DNA from: Eutrophobius brisbanensis
GTDB taxonomy: Bacteria; Pseudomonadota; Gammaproteobacteria; Eutrophobiales; Eutrophobiaceae
Assembly (NCBI GenBank): GCA_038131795.1
Contig: JAYPQE010000003.1
Coordinates: 558,001 to 622,000, forward strand
Reading direction: 5' to 3'
Length of the DNA stretch: 64,000 nt
Numbering within the stretch: the stretch's first letter is position 1; each line of letters starts with the position of its first letter. The position numbers were made by a program, and so were the translations under genes. The notes beneath the pieces were generated by a model. That model was not told where the DNA came from. It worked only from the letters and a program-made list of their open reading frames with translations, and did no database searches. Below, piece after piece: positions 1-6,881 of the stretch.

Positions 1-22
1 TGAAACCAGGAAGTTTGCCTGA
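1..22 (+). CDS. ileS: Isoleucyl-tRNA synthetase, C-terminal end only (partial)
   Basis: Read from base 2 the sequence gives ETRKFA followed by TGA at 20-22. A short Lys/Arg-Phe-Ala ending is what I recall for gammaproteobacterial IleS, and ileS directly precedes lspA in many of these genomes. Only six codons are visible, so the assignment rests mainly on the conserved ileS-lspA-ispH order. Confidence 0.5.
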
Positions 23-68
23 GGAAAATTTTACCATGTACGTCATTCCGGTTAATCCGTTCACCGTC

Positions 69-116
69 ATTCCCGCGCAGAGCTTGCCCCTGTGGATTGT
101 AGGCAGAGGCGGGAAT
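69..116. repeat. Intergenic hairpin repeat (ATTCCCGC...GCGGGAAT)
   Basis: ATTCCCGC at 69-76 is the exact inverse of GCGGGAAT at 109-116, and the inner bases (TTGCC/GGCAG) extend the stem. Elements with ATTCCC/GGGAAT ends are common dispersed repeats in proteobacteria. It lies between ileS and lspA and could fold in the transcript. No second copy was noticed in this window. Confidence 0.6.
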
Positions 117-130
117 CCAGTTAAATTAAA

Positions 131-151
131 AATGTCCGTATTTTGGACATT
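131..151. promoter_or_regulatory. Dyad AATGTCC-N7-GGACATT upstream of lspA
   Basis: A perfect 7-bp inverted repeat (131-137 and 145-151) with a 7-base spacer sits 26 bases before the lspA start. It could be an operator or a small RNA hairpin. No recognised regulator fits, so the role is open. Confidence 0.35.
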
Positions 152-177
152 ATAAAGTTTGGAGATATCAATAATCC

Positions 178-684
178 ATGAAATCCAGTGCGATAAAATG
201 GATCTGGTTGTCGATTGTTGTCATCATCCTTGATCAAATAACAAAATATTATATTAGTCACCAGTTTTCATTATATGAAATGCTTTCGGTATTTCCAGGT
301 CTGAATCTCACCTATGTTCATAACACGGGGGCAGCATTCAGTTTCTTAAGTGACGCCGGTGGTTGGCAATGCTGGTTATTTATCTCACTAAGTTCAATCA
401 TCAGTGTCATACTCATCGTCTGGATGAAAAGACACCCTGCCGCGGATATCTGGATGGCCATTGCCCTGGCACTGATCCTCGGTGGCGCAATAGGTAATCT
501 AATAGACAGGGTGATGTTTGGCTATGTTATTGATTTTATAGTTTTTTATTATCAGCGCTGGTATTGGCCTGCCTTTAACGTAGCCGATTCTGCCATTAGT
601 GTCGGTGTGGTCATGATGATTATTGATTCATTCTGGTTTGACCATGCAAAAGTCTCAACCCATTCCGGTGAGATCAAAAAATAG
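178..684 (+). CDS. lspA: Lipoprotein signal peptidase (signal peptidase II)
   Basis: This inner-membrane aspartic peptidase removes signal peptides from diacylglyceryl-prolipoproteins. The 168-aa length is normal for the family. Four hydrophobic segments are visible (about residues 8-25, 64-82, 92-108 and 133-152). The family motifs are present: NTGAAFSF at about 49-56, GNLIDR at 106-111, and the two catalytic aspartates Asp119 (in VIDF) and Asp137 (in FNVAD). A GGAG lies about 12 bases before the ATG. It sits between ileS and ispH as in many gammaproteobacteria, but the fkpB gene often found between lspA and ispH is absent. Clients probably include the peptide-binding lipoproteins encoded later in this window. 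Confidence 0.97.
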   Translation: MKSSAIKWIWLSIVVIILDQITKYYISHQFSLYEMLSVFPGLNLTYVHNTGAAFSFLSDAGGWQCWLFISLSSIISVILIVWMKRHPAADIWMAIALALILGGAIGNLIDRVMFGYVIDFIVFYYQRWYWPAFNVADSAISVGVVMMIIDSFWFDHAKVSTHSGEIKK

Positions 685-755
685 TATTTCATGGATACTG
701 TGAAGTTAAATAACGACCGTGTATCATGAACATCTGGAATTCAAAGGAGTAAACC

Positions 756-1709
756 ATGCAGATAACCCTTGCCAACCCCAGGGGATTTTGTGCCGGTGTA
801 GATCGGGCAATTGAAATAGTAGAGCGGGCACTGGAAATATTTGGTGCGCCTGTGTATGTTCGACATGAAGTTGTGCATAACAAATATGTCGTGGAAACCC
901 TGAGAAAGATGGGGGCGGTATTTGTCGAAGAGCTTGATGAGGTTCCTGACAATTCCACTGTGATCTTCAGTGCGCATGGCGTATCAATCGCCGTGAGAGA
1001 AGAAGCGACCCGAAGAAAGCTGCGTGTGTTTGATGCCATTTGCCCCCTTGTGACCAAGGTCCATATGGAGGTTAGCCGTTACCAGCAGGAAGGCAGGGAA
1101 TGTATTTTAATTGGACATGCCGGCCATCCTGAAGTGGAAGGGACACTGGGGCAGTACCGCAAAAAGAATGGCAAGGGCGGAATGTACCTGGTGGAATCAG
1201 TGGAAGATGTCTGGAAAATGGAGGTACATAATCCCGACTTTCTTGCCTTTGTTACGCAAACGACACTTTCCATGGATGATACGGCAGAAGTGATCAATGC
1301 CTTAACAGAACGCTTTCCCAGTATTCATGGTCCCAAGAAAGAGGACATCTGTTACGCAACACAGAATCGTCAGGATGCCGTTAAAAAACTTTCTAAAGAT
1401 TGTGATTTGATCCTGGTTGTGGGTTCACAAAATAGTTCAAATTCAACCAGGTTAATGGAAATATCACAGAAGAAGGGTGTGCCAGCTTATCTGATTGATA
1501 ACGCCTCGGAAATTCAACAGGAATGGCTGGATGGTAAATCCAATATCGGGGTGACCGCTGGCGCTTCGGCCCCGGAGATCCTGGTAGAAGAAGTCATTGA
1601 TAAAATACAAAGGCACACTGATGCCAATGTTGTTGATGCACCAGGAATAAAAGAACAGGTGGTTTTTTCTCTTCCACGAGAACTTGCGAAAGAATCTAGC
1701 CTGAATTAA
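756..1709 (+). CDS. ispH: 4-hydroxy-3-methylbut-2-enyl diphosphate reductase
   Basis: This is the last enzyme of the MEP isoprenoid pathway: it reduces HMBPP to IPP and DMAPP using an iron-sulfur cluster. The three cluster cysteines are Cys12 (GFCAGVDRAI), Cys96 (CPLVTKVH) and Cys199 (CYATQNRQ). The histidine motifs HEVVHN and SAHGVS and the HPEVEGT loop are also present. Length (317 aa) matches E. coli IspH. AAAGGAG sits 8 bases before the ATG. It follows lspA by 71 bases and is probably co-transcribed with it. It is the last plus-strand gene before a convergent minus-strand gene. Confidence 0.97.
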   Translation: MQITLANPRGFCAGVDRAIEIVERALEIFGAPVYVRHEVVHNKYVVETLRKMGAVFVEELDEVPDNSTVIFSAHGVSIAVREEATRRKLRVFDAICPLVTKVHMEVSRYQQEGRECILIGHAGHPEVEGTLGQYRKKNGKGGMYLVESVEDVWKMEVHNPDFLAFVTQTTLSMDDTAEVINALTERFPSIHGPKKEDICYATQNRQDAVKKLSKDCDLILVVGSQNSSNSTRLMEISQKKGVPAYLIDNASEIQQEWLDGKSNIGVTAGASAPEILVEEVIDKIQRHTDANVVDAPGIKEQVVFSLPRELAKESSLN

Positions 1710-1726
1710 TAACAGGTTTCAGGTAA

Positions 1727-2170
1727 TTAATCTGATATGTGGCCCGATTCTGTCAGGGTTTGTCGTAATTGAGTCCTATTGTAGCCTGTTAGAACCTTGT
1801 CTCCTATTATTAGAGTAGGTACCTGAAGTTCTCCAGCGATTTCCTTTAATTCAGTTTGAAGTTCGATATCACTAGATACGTCTATTTCCGTATACCCCAG
1901 ATTTCTAACCTGTAAAAATTCTTTCAACTGATCGCAGGTATCACAATCAGGTACTGCATAGAGCATTAAGGGCGAGACAGGGTCGCTTTCAGTTGCATCA
2001 GTTGCATCAGTCGCATATGTTCTTTGATTTACAGGGGTTGTGCCCGGTGGACAGCGATCTTGAAATGTAATGTTGCCATTCGCGTCTTCGCATTCAAAAA
2101 TATTAATTGCGAAGGCGGGATTGATAACAAGTAAAAAGGTAAACAAGATTAAATATTGTTTTATCTGCAT
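1727..2170 (-). CDS. Secreted glutaredoxin-like protein with DUF4124 domain
   Basis: The N-terminus is a signal peptide (hydrophobic stretch about residues 6-21). It is followed by a short DUF4124-type segment (FECEDANGNITFQDRCPPGT, about 25-44). The C-terminal half is a glutaredoxin-like thioredoxin fold with a CDTC redox motif, a cis-Pro signature (QVPTLIIGD) and a GYN turn. Export would place it in the periplasm, where it may act on protein thiols; the substrate is unknown. It converges on ispH with 17 bases between the stop codons. The linker contains a small ATDATDATE repeat. Confidence 0.75.
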   Translation of the reverse strand: MQIKQYLILFTFLLVINPAFAINIFECEDANGNITFQDRCPPGTTPVNQRTYATDATDATESDPVSPLMLYAVPDCDTCDQLKEFLQVRNLGYTEIDVSSDIELQTELKEIAGELQVPTLIIGDKVLTGYNRTQLRQTLTESGHISD

Positions 2171-2787
2171 TTATTTCACCTCAGAATCGTTTATCCACAT
2201 GAATGTATGTGCCTTTGATGATTAATAATAGAATGATTGAAATGGAACCTCAAATTATTCTATCAATCAGGCATATACGAGACGTAATTTCAGTGCTTTT
2301 TAATCTGTAATTAAATAATAATTAAAGATTTAGATATAATTAGCGCGGCAGAAAGTTCCTGTATAAAACTGATATATTCGGTTCTGTTGATATTGCTGGG
2401 CGTGCTGAGTGAGATCTGGGTCCGGATGTACAAATGAGTAGATGAAGATGGTAATTTGAATTATATCTAGTCGCCATCACCCCGCGTGAATATGGAAATA
2501 GCCAGTAGACAACTGGAAAACATGTTAAGTAACCTGGATAGACAGATTGTAGAGGAGGGCCCCTCTAATTGAGTGATCCTAAAATGCTTACCCGCTCCCC
2601 ACTATTGCATATAAATGAAGATTACCATTGGGTTTTTGAGAATAAACAGACTCCCTTATTGAGCTACTTTATGGTTTAATACACGCGTTTTTAGCAGGGG
2701 TGTTTTAATAACCTTTGGATTTCCTGGTTATATAAGGGGAATCGTGCGTGACAATATATGATGTAACTATCTGATATATATAATATT
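2171..2787. other. 617-base gene-free stretch before tRNA-Thr
   Basis: No convincing gene was found. Two short open stretches look like coding relics. One, at about 2340-2430, encodes a hydrophobic run. The other, at about 2489-2572, encodes a short ORF of 27 codons (MEIASRQLEN...) closed by TGA. Neither has a credible ribosome-binding site. The last 50 bases are AT-rich, as expected for the tRNA promoter, but no clean -35/-10 pair with correct spacing to the tRNA was identified. Confidence 0.4.
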
Positions 2788-2863
2788 GCCGGAATAGCTC
2801 AGTTGGTAGAGCGGCGCATTCGTAATGCGTAGGTCGGAGGTTCGAATCCTCTTTCCGGCACCA
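2788..2863 (+). tRNA. tRNA-Thr (anticodon CGT)
   Basis: A 76-base cloverleaf with encoded CCA. The acceptor stem is GCCGGAA/TTCCGGC, the D-arm AGCTCAGTTGGTAGAGC, the anticodon stem GCGCA/TGCGT with loop TTCGTAA (anticodon CGT), and the T-arm GGAGG-TTCGAAT-CCTCT. It is the attachment site of the island to its right: its last 20 bases recur at 14685-14704. Confidence 0.97.
2844..2863. repeat. Left attachment site of the island (attL), tRNA 3' end
   Basis: The last 20 bases of tRNA-Thr, including CCA, are repeated exactly at 14685-14704. A partial copy of 14 bases is at 13059-13072. An integrase gene starts 165 bases downstream. Integration in a tRNA 3' end that keeps the tRNA intact is standard for P4-type tyrosine recombinases. 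Confidence 0.9.
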
Positions 2864-2965
2864 CTTTCACTTCCCGTAACGTCCAGAGCAGTCTAAAATA
2901 GTTTTAAAATATGCTTAAATAATCATTTTTTCTTCCAGAGACGTCCAGAAGTGTATATTGACATC

Positions 2966-3027
2966 TGGGGGCACATGGGGGCATATTTGGGGGCACATTT
3001 CAATTAAAGTCCGAGGATGTGCCCCCA
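2966..3027. promoter_or_regulatory. Four TGGGGGCA boxes before the integrase gene
   Basis: The octamer TGGGGGCA occurs at 2966-2973, 2976-2983 and 2988-2995, and inverted (TGCCCCCA) at 3020-3027, touching the integrase start. The same octamer lies near the other att copies (12981-12988, 12993-13000, 14619-14626). Multiple short direct repeats beside an att core are typical of integrase arm sites or excisionase sites. Overlap with the integrase start suggests they could also control its expression. The binding protein is inferred, not shown. Confidence 0.6.
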
Positions 3028-4239
3028 ATGAAGCTGACTAACACCGCAATCAGCAACCTGAAAAAGCTCTCAAAAACCACCCGCCTGTTTGATGGTGGAG
3101 GTTTATATCTTGAAGCTACGCCTCAGGGTGGTAAGTACTGGCGTTTGAAATACCGGTTCCTTGGTAAAGAGAAACGTTTGGCACTGGGAGTTTATCCTGA
3201 TGTCACCCTGAAAATGGCCAGGGATCGTCGTGAGGAGGCCAGACGGTTACTGGCAGATGGTATAGACCCTGGAGAACATAAAAAATCCTTGCTGGACTCG
3301 AAAAAAGAAAACCTCAATAACACCTTCCAATCCGTTGCGGATGAGTGGCATCAGAAACAATCTAAAGACTGGACCGAACAACATTCACTGAGCGTAAAAC
3401 GCAGACTGGAATTGAATGTGTTTCCCTGGCTAGGAGACAGACCGATAGCAGACATAAACCCGAAAGAGATTTTGTCGGTAATATGCCGAATCGAGGATCG
3501 TGGTGCCCTGGAAACAGCTCACCGAGTATATTGGTCTTGTGGTCAGGTTTTCCGTTATGGCGTGGCGACCGGAAGGGTTATGACCGACCCTTGCCGTGAT
3601 CTCAGAGGGTTCTTACCCCCGACCAGGGTTAACCATAGAGCAGCAATCACTGAGCCTGTCAAAGTAGGGGAGTTGCTACGTGCAATTGACGGATATGATG
3701 GAACGATGATTGTAAAGAACGCGATGAAACTCGCTCCGTTAGTATTTGTACGGCCAGGGGAACTCCGGCAGGCAGAATGGAAGGATATTGACCTTGATAA
3801 GGCAGAATGGCGCTACACCATTTCAAAGACCAATACCCCCCATATTGTACCTCTCTCAAATCAGGCACTTAAAATACTCGAAGAAATTCAACCTCTCACG
3901 GGCAAGGGCCAATATGTGTTTCCAAGTGCAAGGTCTGCAAAGCGGCCAATGAGTGATAATGCAATCCTAGCTGCATTTAGGCGCATGGGATATGACAAGG
4001 AAGAAATGAGTGTTCATGGCTTTCGTGCGATGGCCAGAACAATTCTTGATGAGGTGTTAGGATTTCGTCCTGATTTTATAGAACATCAGTTGGCTCATGC
4101 TGTACGCGATCCGAATGGTCGGGCATATAACAGAACATCACATCTAAAAGAACGGACAATAATGATGCAGAAGTGGGCAGATTATCTCGACACACTAAAA
4201 GCGGGCGCAGAGGTTATTTCTATCAAAAGAAATTCTTAA
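3028..4239 (+). CDS. P4-type tyrosine recombinase (island integrase)
   Basis: This site-specific integrase would insert and excise the island at tRNA-Thr. The N-terminal DUF4102-type arm-binding domain (about residues 1-85) contains FDGGGLYLEATPQGGKYWRLKYR. A core-binding domain follows (about 95-195). In the catalytic domain the first Arg is in VRPGELRQAEW, followed by HGFRAMARTILDE and the LAH... and YNR motifs near the C-terminus (QLAHAVRDPNGRAYNR), with Tyr as nucleophile. I chose ATG 3028: GAGG lies 11 bases upstream, while the alternative GTG at 3019 is only 2 bases from it. The gene reads away from the tRNA, as usual for this family. Confidence 0.93.
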   Translation: MKLTNTAISNLKKLSKTTRLFDGGGLYLEATPQGGKYWRLKYRFLGKEKRLALGVYPDVTLKMARDRREEARRLLADGIDPGEHKKSLLDSKKENLNNTFQSVADEWHQKQSKDWTEQHSLSVKRRLELNVFPWLGDRPIADINPKEILSVICRIEDRGALETAHRVYWSCGQVFRYGVATGRVMTDPCRDLRGFLPPTRVNHRAAITEPVKVGELLRAIDGYDGTMIVKNAMKLAPLVFVRPGELRQAEWKDIDLDKAEWRYTISKTNTPHIVPLSNQALKILEEIQPLTGKGQYVFPSARSAKRPMSDNAILAAFRRMGYDKEEMSVHGFRAMARTILDEVLGFRPDFIEHQLAHAVRDPNGRAYNRTSHLKERTIMMQKWADYLDTLKAGAEVISIKRNS

Positions 4240-4302
4240 AAATTAAATGATATAATTATGGCGTATATCTCCTTCTTCACTTCTTAAAGAGTTCAATTAA
4301 CA

Positions 4303-4491
4303 TTAGTGCATCTGACCGTTAACAATAGTACCTTTGCGTCTTAACTGACCATTCTCATAATAATACTCAAAAGGACCATTTGCTTTGCCGTCAACATAAG
4401 TTTCTTTTTCCCATAACTGACCATTTTCCCTTAGTTGAAATCGAGGTCGGCCGGGGCACTCTTGCTCTGGAGTTTGCAAATAGATGTGCTT
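4303..4491 (-). pseudogene. Fragment of a MORN-variant (YwqK-like) repeat gene
   Basis: Read on the minus strand this stretch stays open and contains two repeats of the pattern ENGQLWEKETYVDGK and ENGQLRRKGTIVNGQ, with GPFEYYYENGQ between them, ending at a TAA. Such Y-x-N-G-x-x repeats are the MORN-variant repeats of YwqK-like proteins. An in-frame stop lies just upstream (4492-4494) and there is no start codon with a ribosome-binding site. I therefore read it as the 3' remnant of a longer gene. Confidence 0.55.
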
Positions 4492-4616
4492 TTAGAATCC
4501 AATAAACATATCTTGGAATTGAAGATGATTTGCATGATTTTTTTCGTAATTTTAAAGACTATGTATAATGTAGCAACATTTACTTCCATTAAACTAGTTT
4601 TAGCCAATTGGTAATT

Positions 4617-5147
4617 ATGATGAGCGATGACGTAAAAATTCTGGCTGCAAACATAGCTAGCGCATTAGAAAGCGCATTAGAAAAGGGTGACCATTCATCT
4701 GAAAATTTTAGAAATCTTTGCAGAAAATTAGAAGGTGATGAGCCGCCAGAGGAGTTCGAGCGTTTTGCAGTTTTAATTGAAAGGGAAGATTGGCGGTTTT
4801 GTGATAGTGAGCTAATCGATTGGTGGGACACTGAGTCAGAAAAAATCTCTGACGAACTTAGATGTGATTATATGAGAGAGGTGCTCACTCTTGCCATAGA
4901 TGAGCCCACTGAAGATACATGTTCCGCACATTGGGAAGAAATTCCTCTCTCACCTGAAAAATCTTTGTATTGTTGTGCTTTAATATATTTAGTAGGGCAT
5001 TCACTAAGTATTAATTGGTTTGGTGCTTACCTTTCTGTTAAGCAATTTTATGTAGCATTGACTGAAGCTGGTTTTGTGACATGTGAAGAGGATGTAGCTG
5101 CTCTGAATAATGAGACTTTACTAAAGTATTGGAGATTTGATGAATAA
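4617..5147 (+). CDS. Hypothetical acidic island protein
   Basis: I do not recognise this protein of about 176 aa. It is acidic, with many Glu/Asp, and has no signal peptide. One moderately hydrophobic stretch lies about three-quarters along (YCCALIYLVGHSLSINWFGAYL), followed by AAL and YWRFDE at the end. ATG codons at 4617 and 4620 are both possible starts; no strong ribosome-binding site precedes either. It stands alone between the MORN fragment and the structured RNA candidate. The repeated SALESALEKG segment near the start is probably helical. Confidence 0.6.
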   Translation: MMSDDVKILAANIASALESALEKGDHSSENFRNLCRKLEGDEPPEEFERFAVLIEREDWRFCDSELIDWWDTESEKISDELRCDYMREVLTLAIDEPTEDTCSAHWEEIPLSPEKSLYCCALIYLVGHSLSINWFGAYLSVKQFYVALTEAGFVTCEEDVAALNNETLLKYWRFDE

Positions 5148-5280
5148 TCATAATTACTTGCCAAATCAAAATTGGAAAATATGATTAAAAAAATATGAGA
5201 GAACAGGTAGAAAGCATAGACTAGCTACAAATCTGACACTGAATAGATTATTTTTGAAATACATACTATAATACATGACT

Positions 5281-5370
5281 AACGCCGATTTGATTTCAGC
5301 TTGCGGGCGTTTTATAAATACAGCTAAAGAGAGGGCAACCTGCTTTAGCATATGCTGAGCGGGTTTTTTT
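5281..5370 (+). ncRNA. Structured RNA candidate, C4/CI antisense-RNA-like
   Basis: The region folds well. AACGCC (5281-5286) pairs with GGCGTT (5306-5311). GCTAAAG (5323-5329) pairs exactly with CTTTAGC (5343-5349). A terminator hairpin with a T-run closes it at 5370. The TTATAAATACAGCTAAAG core resembles, from memory, the C4/CI antisense immunity RNA class of phages P1 and P4, which fits a P4-like island. TATAAT at 5267-5272 could be a -10 element, though it is close to the first stem and has no proper -35. The class assignment is tentative; the structure is seen directly. Confidence 0.5.
5339..5370 (+). terminator. Rho-independent terminator of the RNA candidate
   Basis: CCTGC (5339-5343) pairs with GCGGG (5359-5363) around an AGCATATGCT palindrome, followed by seven T (5364-5370). 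The CTTTAGC strand is shared with the alternative GCTAAAG stem, so the two folds exclude each other. Confidence 0.75.
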
Positions 5371-5460
5371 GTGGCTGATCGATCCTTATTCGATTCGGTA
5401 TTTGTTAACCAGCTTGTACACCGAGGCATCGTGCCTAAAGTACTAAAGAGGAGAAATATT

Positions 5461-6033
5461 ATGTCTTTTACACGTCGGCAGTTCCTGTTAACCACTTGTG
5501 GTTCAGGTATCGGTTTTATCCTTCCATCTTTCTATGACGAAGCCCTCACCTTATGGGAAAACCATGGCGAGATACTACTTCGCCCGGCGCCTGATGCTAA
5601 AACCATACTATATGCCTACCAGGAAATGGAACTTGAGCTTAACCTGGGTGACCCTAGGACTCGACCCCCGCAAATGATACGCAGAGAGTATATTGAAAAG
5701 TATGTATATGGTGGACTTGAAACCTATTTTGAAGAATTATCGGACCTTGATGGATGCGAAGGATATGACCTGGATGCCGAGGTTGATTTCTGGGAGGTAT
5801 TAGATGTCTGGGGGTTAGTTGATAGCCCATGGGCAAAAGCATATAAGTATTTAAAAAGCCTTGATCTTGGTCCTGATTTTACCAGTCCTGATGCTGTTGG
5901 CGGTATTAGTACAGGGACAGGTGCACCAGGCACCAACCACATAGCATTACATGCCAACGATGACATTTCCCTCAGTCTACTTCAGGAGCGTCTTAATCAA
6001 CTGAATACGGGCGTTCGTATCGAGCTTGTGTAA
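5461..6033 (+). CDS. Hypothetical protein with Tat-type signal peptide
   Basis: Start ATG 5461 is preceded by a strong AGAGGAG ribosome-binding site. The N-terminus MSFTRRQFLLTTCGSGIGF has a twin-arginine motif (TRRQFLL) and a hydrophobic stretch, so export by the Tat pathway is likely. The rest (about 190 aa in all) is acidic with many Tyr/Trp and no motif I recognise; a Gly-rich segment GGISTGTGAPG lies near the end. It follows the structured RNA candidate by 90 bases. In-frame past its stop codon, a degraded copy of the neighbouring 67-aa protein begins. Confidence 0.65.
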   Translation: MSFTRRQFLLTTCGSGIGFILPSFYDEALTLWENHGEILLRPAPDAKTILYAYQEMELELNLGDPRTRPPQMIRREYIEKYVYGGLETYFEELSDLDGCEGYDLDAEVDFWEVLDVWGLVDSPWAKAYKYLKSLDLGPDFTSPDAVGGISTGTGAPGTNHIALHANDDISLSLLQERLNQLNTGVRIELV

Positions 6034-6192
6034 TTTTATGAAAAAAAGAAAAAGAGGAGGGTTGACCAGATTGTTGCTGAGTCGAGAGCAGCCCGGCACC
6101 TACAAGACCGAGAACTAGTTAAGGTAACAGTCCAGCGTCAACAAGCTCTCGAACCTTCGCAAAACCGCCCTCACTTAAAGCTTGTCGAGTAG
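6034..6192 (+). pseudogene. N-terminally truncated copy of the 67-aa island gene
   Basis: From about 6067 the translation is QIVAESRAARHLQDRELV...LKLVE, nearly identical to the last 42 codons of the gene at 6581-6784, with the same TAG stop. The upstream part is replaced by an A-rich stretch with no start codon; the frame runs directly from the TAA of the preceding gene. This is a relic of duplication. Confidence 0.75.
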
Positions 6193-6360
6193 TCATGATG
6201 GTCTCCTTGGATAAGGTCAAAATTGGGTAAAGGCGGTTCAAGAAAAGGCTCTGGCAGGAAATCTAAACCTTATAGATTTCTTGAGATTGGTGGATTCTGT
6301 GAGAATCTTAATCATCAACTTTTGAATGAGATTAAACGCTCGAGGGTCGCAGCAAGCCTG
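6132..6360. repeat. 229-bp direct repeat, left copy
   Basis: The sequence from CCAGCGTCAACAAGC to GCAAGCCTG matches 10499-10727 with only scattered mismatches. It contains the end of the 67-aa-type gene and the first 46 codons of the 162-aa-type gene. The two copies bracket the helicase cassette. Confidence 0.9.
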
Positions 6361-6444
6361 CCCCCAGTAATGACACCAGATTTTGAGTCAAAAAAAACAG
6401 CTCAAAAAGTAGTAAAATTTACTGTAAAGGATATTAGTTTTTAA
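6223..6444 (+). pseudogene. Truncated duplicate of the 162-aa basic protein gene
   Basis: The first 46 residues (MGKGGSRKGSGRKSKPYRFL onward) match the protein at 10590-11078 except for one Ile/Val change. After 6360 the sequence diverges to an unrelated 27-residue tail ending in TAA. The start is TTG in both copies; TAAGG lies 6 bases before it here. It may still be translated as a short basic peptide, but the C-terminal half is missing. Confidence 0.7.
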
Positions 6445-6580
6445 ATGAACCTATAAACCCACTATTCAAATTTTTATATAAATATGTGAGAGCACTATTT
6501 TGTAATTTCATTTTTTATTATACAATAAGCACTGCGATTTATAACCTACTTGCTGCATAACGCTAAAGGGAGACACATCA

Positions 6581-6784
6581 ATGTACATAGACTTTAATAA
6601 AACTGACCATCCTGAACTATACGCTGCTAAAATTAGGCGATTCAGGAGGGAGGTTGCCCAGATTGTTGCTGAGTCGAGAGCAGCCCAGCCCCTACAAGAC
6701 CGAGAACTAGTGAAGGTAACAGTCCAGCGTCAACAAGCTCTCGAACCTTCGCAAAACCGCCCTCACTTAAAGCTTGTCGAGTAG
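6581..6784 (+). CDS. Small charged island protein (67 aa), unknown function
   Basis: The ATG is preceded by a good ribosome-binding site (AAAGGGAG, 8 bases). The 67-aa product is basic and Gln-rich: an N-terminal part with KIRRFRREVAQIVAESR and a C-terminal part with VQRQQALEPSQNRPHLKLVE. It is probably a single helix with a flexible tail. Partial copies of its C-terminal half lie at 6067-6192 and 10476-10559. It precedes the helicase gene by 97 bases on the same strand and may be expressed with it. I do not recognise the family. Confidence 0.65.
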   Translation: MYIDFNKTDHPELYAAKIRRFRREVAQIVAESRAAQPLQDRELVKVTVQRQQALEPSQNRPHLKLVE

Positions 6785-6881
6785 TTTTGACAATCTCGCT
6801 TCTTTGGCAATGGGAGTCTCACCAGGGTGATGAAATAAACTTGTGTTTATCCAAAATAAAAAAAACTAGCAAAATATTGAA

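Noticed and set aside
2400..2580. Short open frames before tRNA-Thr considered as small proteins
   Set aside because: No credible ribosome-binding site and no conservation clue; noted only as possible relics.
5166..5495. Minus-strand open frame across the structured RNA region
   Set aside because: No ribosome-binding site or recognisable domain; the plus-strand hairpins and terminator explain the sequence better.
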